Shown here one piece after another: positions 40,341-49,118 of a DNA stretch of 64,000 nt. A program made the position numbers and the translations under genes. The notes beneath the pieces are model-generated. The model made no database searches. It was not told the origin of the DNA and worked only from the letters and a program-made list of their open reading frames with translations. Source of the stretch: Labilithrix sp. (lineage in GTDB: Bacteria > Myxococcota_A > Polyangia > Polyangiales > Polyangiaceae). How positions within the stretch are numbered: the first letter of the stretch is position 1; every line of letters begins with the position of its first letter. The stretch is from NCBI GenBank assembly GCA_019637155.1, contig JAHBWE010000005.1, positions 434,001 through 498,000 of the forward strand, written 5' to 3'.

Positions 40341-41491
40341 GCCGGGCCACCGTCGCGCTCGTGCTGGTGGTGTTCTTCGTCGTCTCGATCTTCACGAACA
40401 CCCTCGGCGCGCTCTTGCCCGACATCATCGGGACGTTCGCGCTCTCGCTCACCGCCGCGGGGCTCCTCCCGTTCGCGTTCTTCGCGGCGTACGGCGTCGC
40501 GTCGATCCCGGCGGGGCTCCTCACCGAGCGCACCTCGGAGAAGCAGGTGATGGTCGGCGCCTTCGCGCTCGCGCTCGTGTCGTCGCTCGCGTTCGCGCTC
40601 GTCCCGCGTTACCCCGTCGCGATCGCGTCGCTCTTCGTCACCGGCGTCGCGATGGCGGCGGTGCAGGTCGCGGCGCAGCCGTTGCTCCGCGTCGCGGGCG
40701 GCGAGGCGCGCTTCGCGTTCTTCTCGACGCTCGGGCAGCTCGCGTTCGGCGCGGCGTCCTTCGTGAGCCCCCGCATCTACACCGCCCTCACCCTCCGGAG
40801 CCTCCCGTGGACGAGCCTCTACTGGCTCTTCGCCGCCCTCGCGGCGGTGCTCGTCGTCGTGCTCTCCGTCGCGAAGCTCCCGCGCGTGGAGCGCAAGGAC
40901 GACGAGCGCGCCGGCTCCCTCGACGCGCACCGCGCGCTCCTCCGCGGCGGCGCCGCGCGCTGGTTCGCGAGCATCTTCCTCTACGTCGGGATCGAGCAAG
41001 GGATCTCGAGCTGGCTCTCGCAGTTCCTCGCGACGTACCACGGCGTCGATCCGCGCACCGGCGGCGCGAACGCGGTCTCGTGGTTCTGGGGGCTGATGAC
41101 GCTCGGCTGTGTCAGCGGGCTCGTCGTCCTCAAGGTCTTCGACTCACGGAAGGTCCTCGTCGTGCACGCCGTCCTCGCGATCGTGCTCTTCGCGATCGGG
41201 CTCTTCGGACCGACCCCGATCGCGATCCTCGCGCTCCCCGCGGTCGGGCTCGTCGCGTCGGTCATGTGGCCGATCATCTTCGCGCTCGCGCTCAACTCGG
41301 TGCGCTCGCATCAAGGCACGCTCTCCGGGATCCTCTGCACCGCCATCGTCGGCGGCGCGGTGGTGCCGCTCGTCATCGGCCGCGTCGGCGATCGCCTCGG
41401 CCTCCGCGCGGGCATGACGCTCCTCTTCCTGAACCTCGGCTGGATCCTCGCGATCGGCTTCTGGGCGAAGCCGGTCGTGAAGGAGCGCTGA
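40337..41491 (+). CDS. MFS sugar transporter (FucP/NagP-like)
   Basis: A 384-residue inner-membrane carrier with about 12 transmembrane segments. The N-terminal NTLGALLPDIIGTFALSLT followed by AAGLLPFAFFAAYGVASIPA resembles fucose/glucose/N-acetylglucosamine permeases of the MFS. ATG at 40337 overlaps the stop of the SIS gene, so it is translationally coupled. Together with the ROK kinase and SIS isomerase it forms a compact uptake-phosphorylation-isomerisation pathway for a sugar or amino sugar. No regulator gene is adjacent. Converges with the PEGA-like gene 12 bp downstream. Confidence 0.85.
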   Translation: MSRATVALVLVVFFVVSIFTNTLGALLPDIIGTFALSLTAAGLLPFAFFAAYGVASIPAGLLTERTSEKQVMVGAFALALVSSLAFALVPRYPVAIASLFVTGVAMAAVQVAAQPLLRVAGGEARFAFFSTLGQLAFGAASFVSPRIYTALTLRSLPWTSLYWLFAALAAVLVVVLSVAKLPRVERKDDERAGSLDAHRALLRGGAARWFASIFLYVGIEQGISSWLSQFLATYHGVDPRTGGANAVSWFWGLMTLGCVSGLVVLKVFDSRKVLVVHAVLAIVLFAIGLFGPTPIAILALPAVGLVASVMWPIIFALALNSVRSHQGTLSGILCTAIVGGAVVPLVIGRVGDRLGLRAGMTLLFLNLGWILAIGFWAKPVVKER

Positions 41492-41502
41492 CCTCCGGAT
41501 CG

Positions 41503-42435
41503 TCAGAACGATCGCGCGAGACCCGCCCAGCCGCCGCCCGGCAGCGCGGCGGCGGTCGGATGCCAGTCGGTGAACACCGCGGCGGTGAGGATGGTCAACG
41601 CGCCGGCGAGGATCGAGGTGCCGATGAGCGCGTTCGTGACGACCACGAGCGGCTCGCCGCGCTCCTGGATGTCCTTGCAGTCGGGGCCCGGTCCGCGGTC
41701 GCAGCCCTTCGCGGTGAAGTCGTCGTGCTGCGCCTTCGCGACCAAGCCGGTCCCGACCGCGCCGCCCGCGAGGAGCAGCGTCAACCCGGCGCCGACGTAC
41801 ACGACGACCGGCGGGACCCTCCGCATGTTCGGCGGGGCGGGCTCTTGCGGCGCGGGCTCCTGCGGCGCGGGCGTGACGGCGACGACCGGAGGCGCCGGCG
41901 CCGTCGTCGGCGGCGGCGAAGGCGCGATCGTCACCGTCTCGCCGGCGCGCACCTCGATCGCCTGCTCGCGCGTCGTGCTGTCGACCGTCACCGCGGCGAC
42001 GTGCTTGCCGGTCGCGACCCACGTCTCGCTCGTGGTCTCGCGTCCTCCGACGACGACGCGGCAGAGCGAGCCGCTCGGGCAGGTGAGGCGGACCTTGCCC
42101 GCGCGCCCTCCGAGCTTCTTCTTCGCCGCCGCCACGCTCGCGGCGAGGGCAGGGGTTCCGCCGGGCCGACTGCTCCGCTCGAGGAGCTCCGCGCCGAGGG
42201 CGGGATCGTCCGCGTCCACCGCGGCGTCGAGGGCCGCGGTGAGCGCGACGGCGCTCGGGAGGATCGTGTCCGCCTCGGCGAACGCGCGCGCGGCGGCGGG
42301 GTAGTCGTGCGCGTCGTGCGCGGCGAGCCCGCGCGTGTACGCCTCCTTCGCGCGCGCCTTCTCGTCGCCGTCGGCGCGCGCGACGCCCGCGACGAAGACG
42401 AAGAGGAGCGCGAGCGCGAGGCCGGCCGCCCTCAT
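41503..42435 (-). CDS. TPR/PEGA-like membrane protein
   Basis: A 310-residue protein with a signal peptide (RAAGLALALLFVFVAGVARA). It has a TPR-like helical region (EKARAKEAYTRGLAAHDAHD), a PEGA-like beta segment (VRLTCPSGSLCRVVVGGRET, GKHVAAVTVDSTTREQAIEV), a Pro-rich linker (PSPPPTTAPAPPVVAVTPAP) and two hydrophobic helices (VVVYVGAGLTLLLAGGAVGT, NALIGTSILAGALTILTAAV). It is built like the protein at 21431-22516. Its ATG at 42435 overlaps the stop of the Cys-rich lipoprotein gene upstream (ATGA). Third and last gene of a coupled operon with two Cys-rich lipoproteins. Confidence 0.7.
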   Translation of the reverse strand: MRAAGLALALLFVFVAGVARADGDEKARAKEAYTRGLAAHDAHDYPAAARAFAEADTILPSAVALTAALDAAVDADDPALGAELLERSSRPGGTPALAASVAAAKKKLGGRAGKVRLTCPSGSLCRVVVGGRETTSETWVATGKHVAAVTVDSTTREQAIEVRAGETVTIAPSPPPTTAPAPPVVAVTPAPQEPAPQEPAPPNMRRVPPVVVYVGAGLTLLLAGGAVGTGLVAKAQHDDFTAKGCDRGPGPDCKDIQERGEPLVVVTNALIGTSILAGALTILTAAVFTDWHPTAAALPGGGWAGLARSF

Positions 42436-42797
42436 GGGCACCCCGGTCCGGAACAGCTGCAGAGCCCGCTGCCGCAACTCACCTTGCACGTGCCGTCGCA
42501 TTGGACCTGGCAAACGCCGCTCCCGCAATCGATGTCGCACGTCGCGTTCGCCTCGCACCGCGTCGCGCACGTACCGCTCCCGCAGCTGATCGAGCAGCTG
42601 CTCCCGGCCCGGCACACCGGCGCGCAGGCTCCGCTCCCGCACGAGAACGTGCAGGTCCCCTCGTCCGCGCAGGAGCAGTCTTGTCCGGTCTTGCACGAGC
42701 GCTCGACCTCGCCCGGGATGTCGAAGTCGAGCGTGCACGCCGGCCACACCGACGTCCCGGCGATCATGATCCCGAGCGTCGCGAGCGCGCGGCTCAC
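42432..42797 (-). CDS. Cys-rich lipoprotein with CSGxC repeats
   Basis: A 121-residue lipoprotein. GTG start at 42797 overlaps the stop of the gene upstream (GTGA). Signal LATLGIMIAGTSVWPAC, then 20 cysteines in repeated short units: CTFSCGSGACAPVC, CSISCGSGTCATRC, CDIDCGSGVCQVQC and CKVSCGSGLCSCSG. Each unit is about 15-20 residues with Cys-x3-Cys-x4-Cys spacing, resembling knottin or metal-thiolate folds. Between a related Cys-rich lipoprotein and a PEGA-like protein. No named family recognised; it could be a disulfide-stabilised surface repeat or bind metals. Confidence 0.65.
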   Translation of the reverse strand: MSRALATLGIMIAGTSVWPACTLDFDIPGEVERSCKTGQDCSCADEGTCTFSCGSGACAPVCRAGSSCSISCGSGTCATRCEANATCDIDCGSGVCQVQCDGTCKVSCGSGLCSCSGPGCP

Positions 42798-43315
42798 TCG
42801 CAGTTGCCGCCGTTGCACGAGTTGTTGCACGTCGCTCCGGCCGCGCATTGGAACTTGCATCCTCCACCGTTGCACGAGTTGTCGCAACGTGAACCGGCCG
42901 CGCACTCGATCGTGCAGCCGCCGCCGGAGCACGAGTTCGTGCACTCCGAGCCCTCTTCGCAGCGGAACGTGCAGCCGCCGCCCGAGCAGCCGTTGACGGC
43001 GGTCGTGTCGTCCTTCGCGACGAACGTGCAGTTTCCGGACGGACAGCTGTTGCTGCACTCGCCGCTGCTGCACTCGCACGACGTCCCGGAGAGGCTCTGG
43101 CAGCTCGTGCTCGCGCTCGTGTCCGCGCCGGGCGTCACGACGACGCGTCCGCCGCCGCCCGAAGACGAAGAATTGGAATTGGAAGAGGAGGAGGGCACGC
43201 GCGTCGCCGGCCGATCGCGCTCGTCGTCGTCGCTGCCCCGGTCGGACGCGTTGATCGTGCAACCGGAGAGCGCCGCCATCATCGCGCCCGCAAGGATAAA
43301 GCCCGCAACCTTCAT
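42794..43315 (-). CDS. Cys-rich lipoprotein with Ser-rich linker
   Basis: A 173-residue lipoprotein. Signal peptide MKVAGFILAGAMMAALSGC with lipobox LSGC. A Ser/Asn/Gly-rich linker (SSSSNSNSSSSGGGG) separates the membrane anchor from a domain with about 20 cysteines. The repeats there are like those of the next gene: CSNSCPSGNC, CTFRCEEGSECTNSCSGGGC, CTIECAAGSRCDNSC and CKFQCAAGATCNNSCNGGNC. Its stop overlaps the GTG of the following Cys-rich gene, so the two are coupled paralogues of a small family. First gene of the operon; the promoter should be upstream of 43315. Confidence 0.7.
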   Translation of the reverse strand: MKVAGFILAGAMMAALSGCTINASDRGSDDDERDRPATRVPSSSSNSNSSSSGGGGRVVVTPGADTSASTSCQSLSGTSCECSSGECSNSCPSGNCTFVAKDDTTAVNGCSGGGCTFRCEEGSECTNSCSGGGCTIECAAGSRCDNSCNGGGCKFQCAAGATCNNSCNGGNCE

Positions 43316-43503
43316 CGATTCATGCTCCTGAGCCGGAGAGCGTCCGTCGCCCTCGTGGACGCTTCCAGGTCCACGCGCCGTGCCTGGTCGCGGGGCCGAA
43401 AATAGGCTGGAGTTTCGCGGGCTGACGCGTCAGCGACGACGCGCCCGACCCCGCGCCGCCGGAACGGGCGCGTCGCCGGTGACGCGGGCTACGATGACGG
43501 CCG

Positions 43504-44379
43504 ATGAAGAAGAAGGCGATCGTGATCGTGGCCCTGCCTCTCGCGTTCCTCGCGTGCGCATCGTCGACGACGTCGTCGACGTCGCCGCCGCCCGCGGTGC
43601 CGCCGCAGCCCGACCCGTGCGCCGGCGACGCTCCGTGGCTCGTCGCGATCCTGGGCGAGCTCCCGCTGAAGAGCGACAGCATCCACCTCGATCGCGGGAT
43701 GCGGGACCCCCAGCTCGCGTCGCGGATCTCCCGCGGCGAGCTCCGCGACGTCGACGGCGCGAGCTACTGGCTCAAGAACGTGAGCTGGACCTCGCAGGTC
43801 ATCTACGAGTACCCGGGCCGCCCGACGCAGAAGGTCGTCGTCGCGCGCAACGTGAACGGCAAGGATCCGCTCACGCTCGGAGACGTCGGCGCGCCTCCCG
43901 CGCTCACGCCGCCGATCCGCCTCGCGAGCGGCGTCCTCGAATACCGCCCCAACCCGGCCGTTCCCCCGGAGGAGCAGCGCTACCTCTACGTGTTCCCCGA
44001 CGCGACGTGGATGATCGTCGACGGCTGGATGGGCCCGCGCTTCGGCCCCATCCTCAACGGCACCGCGGAGAGCCCGCCGCCCTCGCCGAGCCCGCCCGAC
44101 ACGTACCTCGAATATTGTTTCCCGCGCTCCGGCCGCGCCGAGGTCGACGGCGCGAAGTCGGCCGGCATCGACATGCAGTCGGATCACTGGGCGATGCGGT
44201 TCCGCACGACGGGCTCCGGCCTCTACGCCGAGATCGCGCACACGTTCGCGACGCCGGAGATCGCGCTGCACGAAGAGGCGGCACAGCGGGCGCGCTGCGC
44301 CGGCAAGAAGTGCCAGTCGATCCAGGGCCGCGTCGAAGGACGCGTCGTCCGCTACGCGATGCCGTTCGGCGCGCTCTGA
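43504..44379 (+). CDS. Predicted lipoprotein of unknown function
   Basis: A 291-residue lipoprotein. Signal peptide MKKKAIVIVALPLAFLAC with the lipobox at its end, followed by a Thr/Ser/Pro linker and a globular domain of about 240 residues. The domain is rich in beta-strand patterns (WTSQVIYEYPGRPTQKVVVA, QRYLYVFPDATWMIVDGWMG) and has a CxxxC-type pair near its C-terminus (RCAGKKC). No family recognised. It is divergent from the Cys-rich lipoprotein operon and convergent with the PA14 protease gene, 8 bp between their ends. Confidence 0.6.
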   Translation: MKKKAIVIVALPLAFLACASSTTSSTSPPPAVPPQPDPCAGDAPWLVAILGELPLKSDSIHLDRGMRDPQLASRISRGELRDVDGASYWLKNVSWTSQVIYEYPGRPTQKVVVARNVNGKDPLTLGDVGAPPALTPPIRLASGVLEYRPNPAVPPEEQRYLYVFPDATWMIVDGWMGPRFGPILNGTAESPPPSPSPPDTYLEYCFPRSGRAEVDGAKSAGIDMQSDHWAMRFRTTGSGLYAEIAHTFATPEIALHEEAAQRARCAGKKCQSIQGRVEGRVVRYAMPFGAL

Positions 44380-44387
44380 TCGCCGGA

Positions 44388-45530
44388 TCAGCGCGTGAAG
44401 CGCGACCGCGGCACGACCTGCTTCGCCTGGCTCGGGCTCGACCACGAGAGGCGCGCCGTCGCGCCGCCGGTGCTCTCGTAGTATTCGAGCTTGATCGCGC
44501 GCGGCTGGCCGGCGGTGAACGCGACCCTCGCGCTGCGCGTGGTCGGCGAGTGATCGCGCCACTCGTCGATCACGATCGCGCCGTCGACGTAGAGGCGGAA
44601 GCCGTCGTCGCCGCGGACCTCGAGCGTGTACGTCTCGCTCGTCGGCGCGGTGAGCTTGCCGCTCCAGCGCGCGGCGAACGAGTCGCGCTCGATGATGGAG
44701 TCGGGCGAGCCGCTCCCCCAGTCGAAGTCGATCGCCGGATCGACGCGCGTGACCTTCGGCTCGCCGGTGAGCTCCTTCGTGTCCCAGTACTCGGCGAGGA
44801 GCCCGTCGGCCGGCTCCGCCGCCTCCCACGCGCGCTCCTGCGCCCGGATCTGCGCGAGGAAGGCGGGCACGTCGCCGAAGACGTCGCGCTTGCCGGTCCA
44901 GTCGGAGACCCATCCGCTGTTGATGAGGAGCACCGCGCCGGACGCGTCGACGCGGACGGGCCCGCCCGAGTCGCCGGGGCAGAGCGTGTTCCGGATCGTC
45001 GTGCCGAAGCGGTAGCCGATCTCGCGCTTCGTGCCGCCGCCGGTCTGGTGCTCCCAGTCGTCGTTGCAGCCGTAGCCGTAGATCGTGAGCGCGGTCCCGT
45101 TCGCCGGCTTCGCGGTCGCGAGCGGCGCCGGCCGCGCGACGTCCGCCGGCACCGGCGTCTTGAGGCGGAGGAGCGCGACGTCGACGGCGCCGAGGCCGCT
45201 CCGCGCGAAGGAGCGGTAGCGATCGATCGGGTAGCGCGCGGTCCCGGTCGGCTCCTTGTCGATGCGGAGGCTCCCGAACGATCCCGAAGCGTCGCGCGTC
45301 GCGTAGCGGACGCAGTGCGCGGCGGTGATCGCGACGCGCGGCGAGACGAGCGTCGCGGTGCAGTAGCTGCCCCAGCTGAAGCTCGCCATCCCGACCTCCG
45401 GCGCCTCGCGCGTGACGGCGCCGCCGATGACGGCGTCGTTCGTCTCGACCGAGGTCTCCACCTCCTCCTCGGAGGTGTCCGCCGCGCACCCGGTGAGAAG
45501 AGCCAAGCCGAGAAGCAAATGAAACCGCAT
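44388..45530 (-). CDS. Secreted trypsin-like serine protease lipoprotein with PA14 domain
   Basis: A 380-residue lipoprotein: signal MRFHLLLGLALLTGC, then an S1 trypsin-like domain (about 35-235). The catalytic triad is His in TAAHC, Asp in VDVALLRL and Ser in GDSGGPV. The start of the mature protease is VIGGAV, preceded by an acidic propeptide-like segment. A PA14-like domain fills residues 245-380 (GLLAEYWDTKELTGEPKVTR, TYTLEVRGDDGFRLYVDG, RAIKLEYYESTGGATARLSW). PA14 often binds carbohydrate or cell-wall material. ATG at 45530 is chosen because it gives the lipobox. All catalytic residues are present. Confidence 0.88.
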   Translation of the reverse strand: MRFHLLLGLALLTGCAADTSEEEVETSVETNDAVIGGAVTREAPEVGMASFSWGSYCTATLVSPRVAITAAHCVRYATRDASGSFGSLRIDKEPTGTARYPIDRYRSFARSGLGAVDVALLRLKTPVPADVARPAPLATAKPANGTALTIYGYGCNDDWEHQTGGGTKREIGYRFGTTIRNTLCPGDSGGPVRVDASGAVLLINSGWVSDWTGKRDVFGDVPAFLAQIRAQERAWEAAEPADGLLAEYWDTKELTGEPKVTRVDPAIDFDWGSGSPDSIIERDSFAARWSGKLTAPTSETYTLEVRGDDGFRLYVDGAIVIDEWRDHSPTTRSARVAFTAGQPRAIKLEYYESTGGATARLSWSSPSQAKQVVPRSRFTR

Positions 45531-45632
45531 CACGGCGGGAGGATTTATCGGGCGGGCGCGCGCGGCCGGCATCCCCGGCCCGTCTCAGCGGCATTTGCGC
45601 GAGTCGCGCAGCCCTCACCCCTGCGTGGGGGT

Positions 45633-46364
45633 TTACTCCCCGTCGGTCGCGTCGTCCTCGCGGAACATCGCCTTGGGGCGACGCTTCGGTTTGTCGAGAA
45701 TACCGGATTTGAGGAGAAGCGTTCCTTCACCGATAAGAGCGGCTTCCGCGAGGAGGAGCGCCTGCTTCATCGGCCGATCGAGGCGCTGCGCCACCTCGTC
45801 GAGCTCGTCGCGGAGGCGCGCGGCGTCCTCGTCCGGGAGCGGGTCGGGGCTGAAGACCTGCCGCCACTCCTCGTACGCGTCGCGCATCGCGGCGATGGCG
45901 CGGTTGACGGGTCGATAGGCCTCGTCGCCGAGCATGCGCTGCACGTAGCTCGTCGCGAGGCGCTTCTCGATCTCCTGCACGAGCGCGTCGAAGTCCTCGC
46001 GCTTCAGCCGGCGCGCGCGTTCGCGCTCGCGATCGAGGTTGCGGAACAGGGCCTCGAGCAGCGGCGAGCGCGCGTTCACGGCGGCGATCGACGCCTCGAG
46101 CTTCTCGATCGCGGAGACCGCCGCGCCCTGCATTCGCTTGCCGAGGTCGCCGCGCGCGGAGGCGAGCTCCGGCAGGCGGAGGACGCGGAAGAGGACGTCG
46201 TCGGCGCCGTCGCGCGCCTCGGCGATGCGGCGGCGCGCGGTCTCGAGCCACGTCTTCTCGTCATCCATCCCCGGGTTCGGGGCGACGGCGGCGCTCGCGC
46301 CGGCGAGGCGCTCCTCGAGCACCGCGGCGTGCATCACGAGCTCGTATGTTTCGAGGACGGACAC
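45633..46364 (-). CDS. Hypothetical cytoplasmic helical protein
   Basis: A 243-residue Arg/Glu-rich, mostly alpha-helical protein without signal peptide or membrane segment. The start is GTG at 46364 (MSVLETYELVMHAAVLEERL); upstream sequence in frame has the Arg/Pro-rich look of a shadow. Predicted coiled coils occur around LEALFRNLDRERERARRLKR and ARLRDELDEVAQRLDRPMKQ. The C-terminus is basic then acidic (DKPKRRPKAMFREDDATDGE). No family recognised. It is divergent from the lipoprotein pair at 46473 and may share their promoter region. Confidence 0.6.
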   Translation of the reverse strand: MSVLETYELVMHAAVLEERLAGASAAVAPNPGMDDEKTWLETARRRIAEARDGADDVLFRVLRLPELASARGDLGKRMQGAAVSAIEKLEASIAAVNARSPLLEALFRNLDRERERARRLKREDFDALVQEIEKRLATSYVQRMLGDEAYRPVNRAIAAMRDAYEEWRQVFSPDPLPDEDAARLRDELDEVAQRLDRPMKQALLLAEAALIGEGTLLLKSGILDKPKRRPKAMFREDDATDGE

Positions 46365-46472
46365 GGCGCGACGATACCACGCGCGCGGAGGCGGGCCGCA
46401 GCGTGAGCGATTGAAGGTTCTTGGCGCAACGCCAGTCCAATGGTGTACCGCTAGCTTTCGAGGGAGCTTGAA

Positions 46473-47216
46473 ATGACGAGAAAGACGCTGGGATGTTTGA
46501 TCCTCGCTGCAGGTATCGTCGCGTGTGACGACGACAAGAAGGGTGACGAGGCGTCGAAGGTGCCGCCCCCGCCGGAGCAAGGGGGTGTGCTCGGAGCCGC
46601 GCGCTTCCGCTACAAGTGCCTCCTTCCGTCGGACGCGCAGTGTGACTTCGACAAGGAGCTCGGCACCGGCGCGGGCGGCTCGAGCTCCAGCCTGCCCACC
46701 CTCGCGACCGGCTCGCGCTTCGGCCTCGAGATCGAGCTCAACGCGAGCGCGGGCGAAGGCGACGCGCCGGCGCTCACCGCGCTCCACCCGACCTTCGCGA
46801 CGGTGGAGGCGGACGGCGTGACGCTGGTGCGCCCCGGCAAGACGACGATCGGGCTGAGCCGAGGGGCGGACATCGTCGACATGCTCGACGTCGAGGTCAA
46901 GGACCCGACCGGGATCAAGCTCTTCTCCGGCGATCCGCAGGGCCAGTTCACCGACGTGAAGGTCGGCGTCGGCTCGGTGAAGGCGACGGTGCAGTTCACG
47001 TTCCGCTTCCGCGCCGCGCTCGCGGACGGCGACCAGGTCCTCGCCGGCTCGGTGCCGTGCAAGTGGACGACGAGCGACGCGGAGATCGCGAACATCACGA
47101 CCGAGCCGGAGGACAACATCGTCACGGTGGTGACCGGCACGAAGCAGGGGACCGCGACGATCAAGGTGGAGCTCGGGACGTTCTCGACCGAGATCCCGCT
47201 CACGGTGGGAGGCTGA
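46473..47216 (+). CDS. Lipoprotein with Ig-like (BIG-type) fold pattern
   Basis: A 247-residue lipoprotein. Signal MTRKTLGCLILAAGIVAC, then an Asp/Lys-rich linker and two beta-sandwich-like segments. The second resembles bacterial Ig-like group 2 domains (CKWTTSDAEIANITTEPEDN then IVTVVTGTKQGTATIKVELG). ATG at 46473 follows GAGGGA. Its stop is one base before the ATG of the next lipoprotein gene, so both form an operon. Likely a periplasmic or outer-surface protein; function unknown. Confidence 0.7.
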   Translation: MTRKTLGCLILAAGIVACDDDKKGDEASKVPPPPEQGGVLGAARFRYKCLLPSDAQCDFDKELGTGAGGSSSSLPTLATGSRFGLEIELNASAGEGDAPALTALHPTFATVEADGVTLVRPGKTTIGLSRGADIVDMLDVEVKDPTGIKLFSGDPQGQFTDVKVGVGSVKATVQFTFRFRAALADGDQVLAGSVPCKWTTSDAEIANITTEPEDNIVTVVTGTKQGTATIKVELGTFSTEIPLTVGG

Positions 47217-47217
47217 C

Positions 47218-47742
47218 ATGAAGAAGCTCTTTTTCGTCTCCGCCGTCGTCCTCGCCGCCTGCAGCGACCCGCCGCCGCCGAGCCTCGCGCGGATCGCGAT
47301 CGACGACACCACGAACGACGGCACCGCGGGCCTCACCTACGTCCGGAACGACGTCGAGCGCCTCGAGGCCGATCCGACGAAGGGCGTCGTCCTCGGCGAC
47401 GGCCTCAGCTACGTGCTCACGCTGAGCCGCCGCATCGCCGACCCGCCGGACAAGAAGGCCGACTCCGAGGCGCTCCTGGAGAAGCCGTTCACGATGACGA
47501 CGACGGGCGACGTCGTCACCGCCGCGCGGACGACGCAGTCGAGCCGCGTCATCATCCACACCGTGAAGCCGGGCGCCGGCACGGTGGTGTTCACGGTCGA
47601 GGGCGCGACGGGGAGCGTCACGATGCCGGTTACGGTCGTCGAGCAGAGCGCGGTCCCGAGCGACGTCTACCCGCCCGACGCGCCGCGTCCGACGCCGGAG
47701 GCGGGCGCCGACGACGCGGGAGCCGACGACGGCGGCACCTGA
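47218..47742 (+). CDS. Lipoprotein of unknown function
   Basis: A 174-residue lipoprotein. Signal MKKLFFVSAVVLAACSD with the lipobox LAAC. The domain has a beta-strand pattern similar in style to its upstream neighbour (GTVVFTVEGATGSVTMPVTV). The C-terminus is low-complexity (PDAPRPTPEAGADDAGADDG). ATG at 47218 lies one base after the stop of the preceding gene. The last 76 bp overlap, tail to tail, the coding sequence of the histidine kinase on the other strand. Both proteins have low-complexity tails at this point. Confidence 0.65.
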   Translation: MKKLFFVSAVVLAACSDPPPPSLARIAIDDTTNDGTAGLTYVRNDVERLEADPTKGVVLGDGLSYVLTLSRRIADPPDKKADSEALLEKPFTMTTTGDVVTAARTTQSSRVIIHTVKPGAGTVVFTVEGATGSVTMPVTVVEQSAVPSDVYPPDAPRPTPEAGADDAGADDGGT

Positions 47743-49118
47743 CGAGCCGGCAGGCTCACGACGAAACGTGCGCCGCCGGTCGGGCCCGATCCGGCGATGA
47801 CGGTGCCGCCGTGGCTCGCGACGATGCGCTTCACGAGCGCGAGGCCGAGCCCGGTCCCGGTCGCGCGCGTCGTGAAGAACGGCTCGAAGATGCGGGCCGC
47901 GTTGTCGCTCGCGATCCCGGCGCCGGAGTCCACGACCGCGAGCTCGATCGCGGTCGTGCTCTCGGTCGCGCGGCGGGTCAGCTCGATCGCGAGCTCGCCG
48001 CCGTTCGGCATCGCCTGAAACGCGTTCGCGACGAGGTTCACGACGGCGCGATGGATCATGTCGCGGTCGACGTCCGCGAGGAACGGCGCGTCGCCGGCGT
48101 CGTAGCTCACGCGGACGGCGCAGCCCGCGGGCCGCTCCGAGTCCACCGCCGCGACGGCCTCCTTCGCGATGCCGACGAGGTCGCGCGGCTCGAACGACGG
48201 CGCGAGCGGCCGCGTGAAGTCGAGGAGGTCGCGCACGGTCCGCTGCAGGCGCGCCGCTTCGTCCTCGACGATGCCGAGCAGCATGTTCGCGTCGGCGGCG
48301 GGTGGCGCCCTTCGCAGGGAGGTGAGGGCGTTGTAGATGATCGAGACCGGGTTGCGGATCTCGTGCGCGACGCTCGCCGCGAGCTCGCCCAGCGCGGCGA
48401 GGCGCTCCTGCTTGACGAGCTGCTCCTGCACGCGCGCCAGCTCCTCGCGCGCGGCCTCCTCGGCGGTGATGTTGTGGACGACGAACTGCAGCACCGGCTC
48501 GCCGGCGTACTCGCTGCGTGAGACGACGGACGAGTACCAGAGCACGCGCCCGTCGCGCGCGACGAACCGGTTCCGCAGCGGCCCGGAGTACTTCCTCCCG
48601 CTCGCGACGAACTCGGCGAGGAAGGCGGCGACGCGCGCCTGGTCCTCCGGATGAATGAGCCGGTTCTCGGCCTGCGGCATCTGAAAGTCGCCGACGGTGT
48701 ACCCGGTCTGCTCCTCGAGCGCCGCGTTCGCGTACGTCATGCGCGACGACGCGTCGGTGATGAACACGATGTCGGGCGATCCGTCGACGAGCGTCCGAAA
48801 GCGCTCCGATAGCGAGGCGAGGTCGGCCTCGGTCTTCCGCGCCGCGGTGACGTCGCGATACACGAAGACGGTCCCGTCGCCGCAAGCGCGCGCCTCGACC
48901 GCGAACGCTTCTCCGCCGGCGGGCTCGCCCGGCGCCACGATCCCCGCCGCGATCGCCGCGGCGTTGCGGTACCGAACCTCGCCGTCGCGGCCGAGGACGA
49001 CGACCGGCTGCGGCAGCGCCTCGAGCACGTCCCACGGATCGACCCCCTCGCGCGCCGCCACGGCGCAACGATAGCTCGACCCTTCACCCTTTGCGGCAGG
49101 CGCTACCGCGTGGGTCAT
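47667..49118 (-). CDS. PAS-domain sensor histidine kinase
   Basis: About 483 residues, soluble. Two PAS-type sensor regions (residues about 25-125 and 125-250, with LEALPQPVVVLGRDGEVRYR and RFRTLVDGSPDIVFITDASS). The H-box SVAHEIRNPVSIIYN carries the phospho-accepting His. The ATPase domain has the N-box NLVANAFQAMP, VVDSGAGIA, FEPFFTTRATGTGLGLALVKR. The start is taken as ATG 49118; a protein-like upstream stretch (EEKRRLLELETGDDLFGALA) reads in frame without a standard start codon. No response regulator is adjacent. An orphan kinase of the NtrB-like group. Confidence 0.9.
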   Translation of the reverse strand: MTHAVAPAAKGEGSSYRCAVAAREGVDPWDVLEALPQPVVVLGRDGEVRYRNAAAIAAGIVAPGEPAGGEAFAVEARACGDGTVFVYRDVTAARKTEADLASLSERFRTLVDGSPDIVFITDASSRMTYANAALEEQTGYTVGDFQMPQAENRLIHPEDQARVAAFLAEFVASGRKYSGPLRNRFVARDGRVLWYSSVVSRSEYAGEPVLQFVVHNITAEEAAREELARVQEQLVKQERLAALGELAASVAHEIRNPVSIIYNALTSLRRAPPAADANMLLGIVEDEAARLQRTVRDLLDFTRPLAPSFEPRDLVGIAKEAVAAVDSERPAGCAVRVSYDAGDAPFLADVDRDMIHRAVVNLVANAFQAMPNGGELAIELTRRATESTTAIELAVVDSGAGIASDNAARIFEPFFTTRATGTGLGLALVKRIVASHGGTVIAGSGPTGGARFVVSLPARQVPPSSAPASSAPASGVGRGASGG

